Assembly: GCF_028293085.1 (NCBI RefSeq)
Contig: NZ_JAQGLC010000355.1
Span: 1-51,888 of the forward strand
Length of the DNA stretch: 51,888 nt
Direction: 5' to 3'
Source: Sphingomonas bacterium
GTDB taxonomy: Bacteria; Pseudomonadota; Alphaproteobacteria; Sphingomonadales; Sphingomonadaceae
Of this stretch, positions 24,721-32,557 are shown one piece after another (within the stretch, counting starts at the first letter, position 1; every line of letters begins with the position of its first letter). Below the pieces are notes generated by a model. That model ran no database searches. It was not told where the DNA came from and saw only the letters and a program-made list of their open reading frames with translations. A program made the position numbers and the translations under genes.

Positions 24721-27003
24721 TCAGAAGATCTTCATCGACAGCGAGAATTTCACCGACGCCGGCACACCATAGGAGATGAAATTGCTGCTGGTGGACGCGA
24801 AATAGCGTTTGTCGGTGATGTTCTGTGCATAAACGCGCGCCGTCATTTCCCTTCCGGCGAGGCTGAAGGTGTAGGATCCGCCCAGATCGAACAGGGTATA
24901 GCCCGGCAGGAACAGGCTGTTCGACGGATTGATCGCGCGTGACCCCGTGTGGAAGGCGGCGGCCGTGATCGCCAGGCCGGGAAGGACCGGCGTCAGGCGA
25001 TATTCGCCCGAGATCGACCACTGCGTCTTGGCGGTATTCTCGACCTGCTTGCCGATCAGCGTCGGGTCGGCGGTCTTGCCTTGCTTGGCGTCGAGGAACA
25101 GCGCCGAGGCATAGAGCGAGAAGTCACGTGTCACGTCGCCGGACAGGCTCAACTCCACCCCCTTGTAGACCGATCGTCCGTCCTGGACGTACAGGTTGGC
25201 CGTGTTGACATAGGCCAGGCCGCGATCGATGTTGAAATAGGCGCCGGTGAAGAGCAGGCCCTTTTTCGGCTCGATCTTGAAGCCACCTTCATATTGCTTC
25301 GACTTGGTCGCAGGGAAGTTCTGGCCGAAATTGAGCGCGGTCTGGGGCGGCCCGACCGTGGTCTCGAGTCCTTCGATATAGGTGCCATAGGCGCTCGCCC
25401 ACGGTACCGGCTTGATGACCAGCCCGCCCGAGAGCGACACCGGATTGTCGGAGAAGGTCTTGACCGGTGCGACGACAAGCGACGTGCCGCTGGGCAAAGC
25501 CTGCGCCGTTTCCTTGTAATAGGATTTGCGGACGCCGATGAGGATGCTGATGAGATCGCCGTTCGGGCCACCGAACTTGGCGCGATCGAAGGCGTAGAGA
25601 CCGGCGTCGCTGATCATCGTGTCGCGCCGGGGATCATAGGTCGACGGACCGCCGAACTGGATGTCGGCGAGCGCGATCGGATCATATCCGTTTTGCCGGC
25701 AATAGGCGCTGGCCGGGGGGACGGGGACTGCGACCGTGGGCACAGGGACGGGCAGGCCAAGCGCGGCGCAGGCGGCGCGCGGTGCTCCGGCTCCGGTCCC
25801 CACCACGGCAACCGCCACGGGGGAATATTGGCGGCGCAGATTCTTCGATGCGCCGATCAGGAGTTCGTGGACGATCGGCCCGGTTGCGAACGTGCCGGCG
25901 ATCTCGCCGCGGAGGTTGCGGTTCCGGTAGAGCTGCCCGTCGGCGGCGGTGGCGTTGAGGTTGCCGTACCCCGTGACGGGATCGAAGTTCTGCAACGTGC
26001 TGAATCGCCGATTGCGCGTCTCATAGGAAAGGCCACCTTCGGCCGAGATCGTCCAGGCCGGCGTGATCTTGTAGGCGATGCGGCCGAGCAGGTTGGTCTC
26101 ATCCGCCCGGTTGAGGAAGCCGCGGCTGCCGGCGTTGGTGCTGAGCGCCGGAATCTTCGGCACGACAGACATGAGCGTGCCGGTGATTGGCCCCTGCCAG
26201 ACGGTCGGCTCGGTTACCTCCTTGTAGATGTGCTCGACATCGACATTGATCTGCAGACCCTCCAGCGGATCGAGTTGGAACGCGCCCGACTGGAAGCTGC
26301 GATAGCCCCTTGTCCGGTCGATGCCGTTGTCGACGCCGCCATAGACGAAATTGGCGCGCACCCCGAGGATACCGGCCGTTGCGCTGGCATCGATATGTCC
26401 TTGGACCTGGCCGTGATCATTGCCGGTCACGTCGACAACCAGCAAGGGTTCCTTGGTTGGACGCTTGGTGATCAGGTTGACGATGCCCGATGGCGAGGTG
26501 AAGCCGTAATAGAGCGCCGACGCGCCCTTCAACGCCTCGACGCGCACCTTGTCCTCGAGCGGCTGATCGATGTTGTTCACGATCGGAAGCGAGCCGTTGA
26601 GGCGATAATTGCCCCGGTTCTCGACCGGTATGCCGCGGATCGAGAGGTTGTTGTAAACCGACGGGTTGGTCTGCGAGCTGGTGACGCCCGGCGTGTTGCG
26701 CAGCGCGTCGAACAGGTTGAGTGCCTGTTGCGACTTCAGCAGCTGCTCGGGGATCACGCTGATCGTCAATGGCGTGTCGATGATCTTTGCGCCGCGAAAG
26801 CTGCCGACCTGCACCGCTTCGGTGCCTGTGCGGTCGGCCGTCACCACGATATCTTCGAGCTTTGGCCCGCCGTCATCCTCGGCCGTGGTCTGCGCCGGGG
26901 CGGGAGGCGCGGTCTGCGCGGCCGCAATGCCCGGTGCCAACGTCACTGCGCCGATCGCGGCGGCGCTGGACAGAAGCATTTTCCTCAGTTCGATCGTCGA
27001 CAT
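24721..27003 (-). CDS. TonB-dependent siderophore receptor
   Basis: Outer-membrane active transporter of 760 residues. The signal peptide ends about AAAQT. The plug domain (about residues 40-190) shows VQVGSFRGAKIIDTPLTIS (TonB-box-to-plug transition of siderophore receptors), LRNTPGVTSSQTNPS, LSIRGIPVENRG and VEALKGASALYYG. The barrel follows and ends in the outer-membrane signature FSLSMKIF. The start at 27003 follows GGGAG at a good distance; the frame is open further upstream without a better site. It is divergent from a LysR regulator, and the 129-base gap holds two stem-loops. The neighbouring PepSY protein suggests iron-related uptake, but many sphingomonad receptors of this type import other compounds. 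Confidence 0.92.
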   Translation of the reverse strand: MSTIELRKMLLSSAAAIGAVTLAPGIAAAQTAPPAPAQTTAEDDGGPKLEDIVVTADRTGTEAVQVGSFRGAKIIDTPLTISVIPEQLLKSQQALNLFDALRNTPGVTSSQTNPSVYNNLSIRGIPVENRGNYRLNGSLPIVNNIDQPLEDKVRVEALKGASALYYGFTSPSGIVNLITKRPTKEPLLVVDVTGNDHGQVQGHIDASATAGILGVRANFVYGGVDNGIDRTRGYRSFQSGAFQLDPLEGLQINVDVEHIYKEVTEPTVWQGPITGTLMSVVPKIPALSTNAGSRGFLNRADETNLLGRIAYKITPAWTISAEGGLSYETRNRRFSTLQNFDPVTGYGNLNATAADGQLYRNRNLRGEIAGTFATGPIVHELLIGASKNLRRQYSPVAVAVVGTGAGAPRAACAALGLPVPVPTVAVPVPPASAYCRQNGYDPIALADIQFGGPSTYDPRRDTMISDAGLYAFDRAKFGGPNGDLISILIGVRKSYYKETAQALPSGTSLVVAPVKTFSDNPVSLSGGLVIKPVPWASAYGTYIEGLETTVGPPQTALNFGQNFPATKSKQYEGGFKIEPKKGLLFTGAYFNIDRGLAYVNTANLYVQDGRSVYKGVELSLSGDVTRDFSLYASALFLDAKQGKTADPTLIGKQVENTAKTQWSISGEYRLTPVLPGLAITAAAFHTGSRAINPSNSLFLPGYTLFDLGGSYTFSLAGREMTARVYAQNITDKRYFASTSSNFISYGVPASVKFSLSMKIF

Positions 27004-27030
27004 TTCTGGTCTCCCTTTATGCTTCAGCAT

Positions 27031-27064
27031 GATCCCGAACCGTCTTGTTTTTTTGTTCGGGATC
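27031..27064. promoter_or_regulatory. Perfect 10-base stem-loop in divergent promoter region
   Basis: GATCCCGAAC (27031-27040) and GTTCGGGATC (27055-27064) are exact reverse complements around a 14-base loop with a run of seven T. It lies 28 bases before the receptor ATG, so it is probably in the receptor's 5' leader or overlaps its promoter. It could be an operator or an mRNA hairpin. Confidence 0.45.
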
Positions 27065-27080
27065 TTCATCGGTCGTTATT

Positions 27081-27097
27081 GCCTGCCTCCCGCAGGC
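27081..27097. promoter_or_regulatory. Small hairpin upstream of LysR gene
   Basis: GCCTGC-CTCCC-GCAGGC (6-base arms), 36 bases before the LysR-type start. It may be an operator half or a structural element in the divergent region; weak evidence. Confidence 0.25.
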
Positions 27098-27132
27098 TGG
27101 GATCTGTGCCGCAATGGATATGCGAGATTGGA

Positions 27133-28029
27133 ATGGATGACCGGGCGCGCCGGCTGCTGCCGCCGATCGGCGCGCTGCAGAGCTTCCTCGCCGCGGCGCG
27201 GCATGAAAGCTTCTCCCGGGCGGCCGACGAGGTCGGGCTGACGCAGAGCGCGGTCAGCCGCCAGATCGCGGTGCTGGAGGATTGGCTGCAGATGGATCTG
27301 TTCGACCGGATCGGCCGCAGCGTGACCCTGAACGCCGCTGGCCGCGCTTACGCCGAGGCGATCGCGCCCGCGCTCGCCGCGATCCGCGTCGCCACTGCGC
27401 GCGTGATCGCGCGGCCCGACGAGAATGCGCTGAGCATCGCGACCCTGCCGAGTTTCGGCATGCGCTGGCTCGCGCCGCGGCTGGGCCGGCTGACCCGCGA
27501 TATGCCCGAGCTGGTGATCAACGTCGCCGCCCGCATCCACGAATTCGATGTGGACGCCGAAGGCTTCGACGCGGCGATCCATTTCGGCGCGCCGGACTGG
27601 CACGGCGTGGAGCATGATGCGCTGTTCCGGGAACAATCGATCGTGGTGATCGCGCCCGCCCTGCTCGCCGAGCGGCCGGTGCGAACCCCGGCCGAACTGC
27701 TGCATATGCCGCTGCTCGCCCAGGCCGAACGGCGTGGTGCGTGGCAGCAATGGTTCGCCGCAAACGGCGTCGATGCGCGGATCGACGGCCCGGTGTTCGA
27801 GCATTTCCTGATGGCCGCGCAGGCGGCGGTCGGCGGCGCGGGCGTCGCGCTGCTGCCGCGCTTCATGATCGAGCCCGAGCTGGAGTCCGGCACGCTGGTC
27901 CGCCTGTTCGATCAGGCGCTGGAGGGCGAGGGGATCTACTATCTCGTCTATCCGGCGGATCGGCTGCATCGCCCCGCCTTTGCCCGCTTCCGCGCCTGGA
28001 TGCTGGCGGAGGCCGCCGCCTCGGCCTGA
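27133..28029 (+). CDS. LysR-family transcriptional regulator, GcvA-like
   Basis: Regulator of 298 residues. The N-terminal winged helix (about residues 10-70) reads LQSFLAAARHESFSRAADEV, then LTQSAVSRQIAVLEDWLQMDLF; the rest is a periplasmic-binding-protein-like effector domain (SIATLPSFGMRWLAPRLGRL, GGAGVALLPRFMIEPELESG). The pattern is closest to GcvA/AmpR-type members. The ATG at 27133 was chosen over far-upstream frame extension that runs antisense to the receptor gene; the ribosome site is weak. It is divergent from the TonB receptor and is its likely regulator. It converges on astA across a 32-base gap. Confidence 0.88.
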   Translation: MDDRARRLLPPIGALQSFLAAARHESFSRAADEVGLTQSAVSRQIAVLEDWLQMDLFDRIGRSVTLNAAGRAYAEAIAPALAAIRVATARVIARPDENALSIATLPSFGMRWLAPRLGRLTRDMPELVINVAARIHEFDVDAEGFDAAIHFGAPDWHGVEHDALFREQSIVVIAPALLAERPVRTPAELLHMPLLAQAERRGAWQQWFAANGVDARIDGPVFEHFLMAAQAAVGGAGVALLPRFMIEPELESGTLVRLFDQALEGEGIYYLVYPADRLHRPAFARFRAWMLAEAAASA

Positions 28030-28061
28030 AGCCGTGCAAGGCGCACGGGGCGCACGGGGCG

Positions 28062-29096
28062 TCATGCCGCGACGTCCAGCACGCCGGGCGACCAGCGCAG
28101 CTCCGCGCCGCGATCGGTGCCGAGCGCACGCACCGCGTCATCGCCGAGGGCGATCTCGCCATCGCTAGTCAGGCCCGAGGTCATCACGACCCGGAACCGA
28201 TCGAGCTCTTCGGTGCAGACCAGCTGCGAGGAGGCGACCGGCGCCGCATTGGGCGACAGCGCGGCGACGGTGCCGCGACGCGAACGCGCGACGGTGGCGA
28301 TATGGTCACGGTCGCAATGCATTTGCGGGCCGACATCGAACACGTCGACATAGCCTTCGTACCGAAAGCCTTCGCTCTTCAGCAGCATCATCGCCGGCAG
28401 CGAGTTGCGGTGCGGCTTGCCGATCACGTCGCGCGCGGCCTCGGGCAGCAGCTCGATATAGATGGGGTGCTTGGGCAGCAGATCGGCGATGAAATCCGCG
28501 CCGCGCGTCGCGCTCAACCGGTCGGCGGTCGCGAAATCCATGCTGAAGAAGCGCGCGCCGACCGCATTCCAGAACGGGTTCTCGCCCGCCTCGTCCTGCC
28601 AGCCACGCATCTCGCCGATCAGCAGCGGCGCGAACAGGTCCGGGCGGATCGCGACCAGCATGTAGCGCGCACGGGCAAGCAACCGGCCTGCCCCGGTGCC
28701 CTTCAGCGCGGGGTGTATGGCGAGCGTGCCGACCTCGGTGGTGCCGGTATAGTCGTTCGCGACGGCCAGCATCTCGACATTGCAGCTGACATCGACCGCC
28801 TGGCTGCGCTGCACAAGACGCAGCCTTTTATAGGAGAAGAAGCCATAGGGCGCGCCGACCTGCGCATAGAGCGCCGAGGTGCCGAGCACCGCGCCATTCT
28901 CGTCCTCCAGCACCAGCAGGTATTGCGCGTCCGCCCGATCGGCGCGGCCCGCGAAACTTGCGACCGAGCGCTCGATCTTCTCGCCCAGCGACGTGCGGTC
29001 GGCCGGCAGGGTGGTCATGCCCGGCCCGAGACTCTCGGCCAGCGCGACGACACCGTCCAGGTCGCGCGTCTCGACGGGGCGAACCGCGCGGATCAT
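28062..29096 (-). CDS. astA: Arginine N-succinyltransferase
   Basis: First enzyme of the arginine succinyltransferase pathway, joining succinyl-CoA to arginine. 344 residues, the family length. Seen: the GNAT-like acceptor region EVGTLAIHPALKGTGAGRLL and ARARYMLVAIRPDLFAP, which are AstA hallmarks; FFSMDFATADRLSATRGADF; and PHRNSLPAMMLLKSEGFRYE. The ATG overlaps the stop of the PepSY gene (ATGA), so astA is the last gene of a four-gene operon beginning with an unknown exported protein, unlike the usual ast operon. AstC and AstD are encoded about 6 kb away. AstB and AstE are not visible in this window. Confidence 0.92.
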   Translation of the reverse strand: MIRAVRPVETRDLDGVVALAESLGPGMTTLPADRTSLGEKIERSVASFAGRADRADAQYLLVLEDENGAVLGTSALYAQVGAPYGFFSYKRLRLVQRSQAVDVSCNVEMLAVANDYTGTTEVGTLAIHPALKGTGAGRLLARARYMLVAIRPDLFAPLLIGEMRGWQDEAGENPFWNAVGARFFSMDFATADRLSATRGADFIADLLPKHPIYIELLPEAARDVIGKPHRNSLPAMMLLKSEGFRYEGYVDVFDVGPQMHCDRDHIATVARSRRGTVAALSPNAAPVASSQLVCTEELDRFRVVMTSGLTSDGEIALGDDAVRALGTDRGAELRWSPGVLDVAA

Positions 29097-30220
29097 ACCG
29101 TCTCCGCGATCTTGGCGGTGGCGGCCTGCGCGACGCGCTTGCGGCCGCGGAAGCGGCGCGAATACCAGAGCCACAGCCCGCTCGCCGACAGCCCGGTCAG
29201 TGACAGCGCCGACAGCTCGAACAGCAATTGCGTCAGCGTGCCGCCGAACATGCCGGTATGGACGGTGTAGAGCCAGTCGATGATCTCGCTGCCGGCGGGC
29301 AGCGCCCCCGCGACATAGTGGCCGAGATCGGCACCGGTATAGGCGTTGTAATAGATCTGCTTGGTGCCGTCTGCGCGGACCGTCAGGTCGCTGTCGAGGA
29401 ATACGGCGACAACGCGGCCGCCGCTGGAGAAGCGCAGCTGGCGCAGTGGCGTCGCGCCATATTCCGCCTGCGCGCGGGCGACCAGCCGGTCGACCGGCAG
29501 CATTTCGGCACCGGGCATCTTGGCAACCTTGGGCGTCGGCTTCGCGGTCACTTGCCCGAACAGCCGCAGCACCGATCGGAATTCGTCCTTCCACACCATC
29601 ATCGTGCCGGTCGTCGCCGAGACGAGCAGCAGGATAGCAGCGGCCGCGCCCCAGGCGCGGTGGAGCGTGCGCCAACGCCGGTCGACATTGCCGCGCCACA
29701 GCACGCGGAAACCGTTCTTGATGCGCTTGATCCCGGGCCACCACACGATCGGGCCGGTGATCGCCATGAACAGCAGCGCCAGCCCCTCGATCCCGACGAT
29801 CGTCTCGCCCGTATCGCCGGCGAGCAGCGTGTAGTGGATCTGGAACAGCAGCTCGGTCGGCCAGGATAGCAAAGTGCCGTCGCGCACGATCGTGCCCCGG
29901 AAGGGATCGACCGACATCATCCGCAGCGCCTTGGTGTCGGGATCGGTCAGCTTGACCAACGCCGCGCCGTCGGACCAGCGGGAGAATTCCACCCGGGTGA
30001 TCGTCTCGTTCGGATGCGCGGCGCGCGCCACGTCGATGATCCGCTGGACGGGCACGCGCGTCGGCGCTTCCGCGACGACGGTCGCAGGATGGATGACGCG
30101 CTCGATATCGTCGCGGAACACGATGACCGATCCTGTCAGCCCCTGGATCAGGAGCAGGATCCCCACCGAAAGGCCGGTCCAGCGGTGCAGCTTGAGGAGG
30201 AGCGGGCGAAGCTTCTTCAC
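29093..30220 (-). CDS. PepSY-associated transmembrane protein
   Basis: Inner-membrane protein of 375 residues with the PepSY_TM plan: a first helix after LLLKLHRWTGLSVGILLLIQ, a large periplasmic region with PepSY-type segments (VIDVARAAHPNETITRVEFS), paired helices around FQIHYTLLAGDTGETIVGIE and WRTLHRAWGAAAAILLLVSA, and a final helix near LYTVHTGMFGGTL. His residues in or next to helices (LHRWTG, IHYTLL, LHRAWG, VHTGMFG) may bind heme. Family members are often iron-regulated reductase-like partners of siderophore uptake. The start is GTG, overlapping the M20 peptidase stop (GTGA). It may serve the TonB receptor 2 kb away. Confidence 0.86.
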   Translation of the reverse strand: MKKLRPLLLKLHRWTGLSVGILLLIQGLTGSVIVFRDDIERVIHPATVVAEAPTRVPVQRIIDVARAAHPNETITRVEFSRWSDGAALVKLTDPDTKALRMMSVDPFRGTIVRDGTLLSWPTELLFQIHYTLLAGDTGETIVGIEGLALLFMAITGPIVWWPGIKRIKNGFRVLWRGNVDRRWRTLHRAWGAAAAILLLVSATTGTMMVWKDEFRSVLRLFGQVTAKPTPKVAKMPGAEMLPVDRLVARAQAEYGATPLRQLRFSSGGRVVAVFLDSDLTVRADGTKQIYYNAYTGADLGHYVAGALPAGSEIIDWLYTVHTGMFGGTLTQLLFELSALSLTGLSASGLWLWYSRRFRGRKRVAQAATAKIAETV

Positions 30221-31650
30221 CGCGCGGCCCCATAGGTCTTGATCAGGCGGTAGAGGAATTCGCGCGCATCATAGAGCGAGGTGACGCGCACCCGCTCGTC
30301 CAGGCCGTGCACGCCGTTGCCGTCAGGATCGACGAACACGCCCGAAACGCCATAGGTCGGGATGCCGGCGGCCATCAGGAAGCGGCCGTCGGTGGCGCCG
30401 GTGCTGAGGATGGGTACCACCGGCACGCCCGGCCACATCTCGGCCGCGATCTTCTCGATCGGTTTCATGATCGCGGGCGTCAGCGGCGGTGCGGGGCTTT
30501 GCGGCCCGGGTGCTTCGGCCAGCTTCAGTTCGACCTTGGGATCGGCGATCTGCTCGGCCAGCTGGAGCTGGATATCGGGAATTTTCTCGCCCGGCATGAT
30601 CCGGCAATTGACGTTCGCCTGGGCATGCTGGGGCTGGGCGTTGGAGGCATGGCCGCCCTCGATCAGGGTCGCGATGCAGGTCGTGCGGATAAAGGCGTTC
30701 CAATAGGGCGACTGCCCCGCGATCCGCGCATAGGTCGCAGCCTCCGCGGTACCGGCGCCCACCGCGATCATGTCGTCGCGGGTCTGGCCCGAAAAGGACG
30801 GGGCCGACTGAGTGAAGAAGCTCTTGCTGCCCTCGGTCACGTCGACCGGGAATTTATAGTGGCTGATCCGCGACAGCGCGTCGCCGAGGCGGACGATCGC
30901 ATTGTCGTCGGTCGGACGGGCGCTATGGCCGCCCGGCGCGGTCGTGGTCAGGGTGAAATCCTGATAGATTTTCTCGCCGGTCTGGACGCCGAAGGAGATC
31001 GGCTTGCCGGCCGCGTCGAGCGTGCCCTTGCCCCCTTCGTTGATCGCGAAGCCGGCCTTGAGCGTGTCGGGCTCGTGCGCCAGCAGATATTGCACGCCGT
31101 CGAAATGGGCGTCGGTTTCCTCGCCGCAGGTCAGCGCGAGCTTGATCGCGCGGCGCGGCTTGAAGCCTTCCTCGCGGTAGCGGACCAGCGCATCGACATA
31201 GGAAGCGGCCATCGCCTTGTCGTCGATCGCGCCGCGCGCGTAGAAATAGCCATTCTCCTCGACCAGCTTGAACGGGTCGCGTTTCCAGTCGGACCGCTTC
31301 GCCTCGACCACGTCGATATGCGCGAGCAGCAGGACGGCCGGAGCCCTGGCGTCGCTGCCGATGATCTCGCCGACCAGGCTGCCCTGTTTCGCGAACTGCG
31401 GCGGGACGACGATGCGGAACTGGTCGGGCGCGTAGCCCGCCGCTACCAGCCGCGCCTTCATCCGCTCGGCGGCGAGCGTGCAGCTGCCGTTCGACAGCGA
31501 CGTGTCGGTCTCGATCAGCTCCTGGTAGAGCGCGCGGAATCGCGCCTGGCTCGCGTCCGCCGGCGCGGCTTGCGCGGGCGCGGCGGCGAGCATGGCGGCG
31601 AGCGCAAGCGCCGGCGACAGGCGGCGATCAATGCGCAATGAGTTCGGCAA
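30217..31650 (-). CDS. Exported M20-family metallopeptidase
   Basis: Zinc-dependent dipeptidase or carboxypeptidase of about 477 residues. Metal-site motifs in order: LLLAHIDVVEAKRSDW (His and Asp), YARGAIDDKAMA (bridging Asp), CGEETDAHFDG (general base and ligand Glu), NEGGKG, and near the end GVHGLDERVRV (His). A dimerisation domain sits in the middle (GHSARPTDDNAI). The start is uncertain: I chose the TTG at 31650 with GGAG upstream, which gives an exported N-terminus (RRLSPALALAAMLAAAPAQA); a second TTG lies 12 bases inside. It overlaps the end of the 262-residue gene by 23 bases and is coupled to the PepSY gene, so all four products may process one imported or periplasmic compound. Confidence 0.86.
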   Translation of the reverse strand: MPNSLRIDRRLSPALALAAMLAAAPAQAAPADASQARFRALYQELIETDTSLSNGSCTLAAERMKARLVAAGYAPDQFRIVVPPQFAKQGSLVGEIIGSDARAPAVLLLAHIDVVEAKRSDWKRDPFKLVEENGYFYARGAIDDKAMAASYVDALVRYREEGFKPRRAIKLALTCGEETDAHFDGVQYLLAHEPDTLKAGFAINEGGKGTLDAAGKPISFGVQTGEKIYQDFTLTTTAPGGHSARPTDDNAIVRLGDALSRISHYKFPVDVTEGSKSFFTQSAPSFSGQTRDDMIAVGAGTAEAATYARIAGQSPYWNAFIRTTCIATLIEGGHASNAQPQHAQANVNCRIMPGEKIPDIQLQLAEQIADPKVELKLAEAPGPQSPAPPLTPAIMKPIEKIAAEMWPGVPVVPILSTGATDGRFLMAAGIPTYGVSGVFVDPDGNGVHGLDERVRVTSLYDAREFLYRLIKTYGAAR

Positions 31651-32416
31651 TGCTGTTCTCCGTTTCGGTGCGGATGCCGGCCTTGCGCTTGCTCCAGTCC
31701 TGCCATTCGGCATTGTCGCGCAGCGTCACGCGGACCTTGTCGAGCACCTGCTGGCGCTTCCCGAAAGCGGCGAAGTCGCGGTAGCGCTGGATGAACAGCG
31801 AATCCCATGGCAGGCCCACGGAATAGCGGTTCATGTAGATCTGATAGCCGGAGAGCGCGCCTTCCCGGATCCAGCCGTCGAACTGCGGCAGGACATAGCC
31901 CCTCACATAATCGCGATACTCGCCGGCATCGCGATATTCGTAGGGGATGACGTAGAAGACCTCGCCGTCATTCAACGGTCGCTCGCTCTTCGACCAGCTG
32001 AGATCGACCGATTCGGTCATCACCGGATCCGCCAACGCGAGCCCCGCCGCGTCGAGCCCGCCCGGCATGCCGCGCTCGAGCACGTTCCATTGCGCCACGG
32101 CCGGATAGGCCGGGAAATGGAGGATGACCATCGCGTCCCAGACGGCGGGCTGGCGATACCAGCTGTAATAGATCTCGAAGCCCTCGAGCTTGCCCTGCGC
32201 CCGCATCGCACGCAGGCGCGCGGCCATGGTGCCGGTCAGGTATTTGCGAAAAGGCGTCCGGTGATCGACGCTGGTGCGATAAGTGATGACCAGGCCCTTG
32301 GGCCCGTCCTGCAGCTCTGCCTGGGCATAGGCCGAAGTCGCGGCGCTGACCGTGACGAGCGCCGTGGCGGCCCCCAGCGCCATGCGTGCCACACAGTGTT
32401 CGATCCGCGATGCCAT
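31628..32416 (-). CDS. Exported protein with two ferredoxin-like repeats
   Basis: Protein of 262 residues that I do not recognise by name. A signal peptide ends near YAQ-AE (residues 1-32). The mature part is an internal duplication: FRKYLTGTMAARLRAMRAQG, then LEGFEIYYSWYRQPAVWDAM in the first half matches YRDYVRGYVLPQFDGWIREG, then LSGYQIYMNRYSVGLPWDSL in the second, each followed by FPAYPAVAQW or YRDFAAFGKR. The pattern strand-helix-strand-strand suggests two NIPSNAP/EthD-like alpha-beta barrel units in one chain. It opens the operon with the M20 peptidase, PepSY protein and astA, after a triple GTGACAG repeat and GGGGAA ribosome site. No function can be assigned. Confidence 0.75.
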   Translation of the reverse strand: MASRIEHCVARMALGAATALVTVSAATSAYAQAELQDGPKGLVITYRTSVDHRTPFRKYLTGTMAARLRAMRAQGKLEGFEIYYSWYRQPAVWDAMVILHFPAYPAVAQWNVLERGMPGGLDAAGLALADPVMTESVDLSWSKSERPLNDGEVFYVIPYEYRDAGEYRDYVRGYVLPQFDGWIREGALSGYQIYMNRYSVGLPWDSLFIQRYRDFAAFGKRQQVLDKVRVTLRDNAEWQDWSKRKAGIRTETENSIAELIAH

Positions 32417-32501
32417 GCCCGAACTTTCCCCTGTGGCCGTTTATCGAAACGGCGACGCGCGCCCTGTTTCGGGCGTCATGGGGGAAAGGTATGCGGCTAT
32501 C

Positions 32502-32530
32502 CTGTCACGGTGCTGTCACGTTTCTGTCAA
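32502..32530 (-). promoter_or_regulatory. GTGACAG triple direct repeat, site C
   Basis: Read on the minus strand: TTGACAG, GTGACAG and GTGACAG at an exact 11-base period (plus-strand units at 32502, 32513 and 32524), 85 bases before the 262-residue gene. It is the only triple copy and is oriented relative to its gene like sites A, B and D. Tandem units at helical spacing suit an OmpR/PhoB-family dimer array. Confidence 0.6.
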
Positions 32531-32557
32531 CGGGATCGCGTGATATTTTGGCAGCAC

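Noticed and set aside
28040..28062. Tandem GGCGCACGG repeat as a functional element
   Set aside because: Only two short copies in a 32-base convergent gap; probably chance in G+C-rich DNA.
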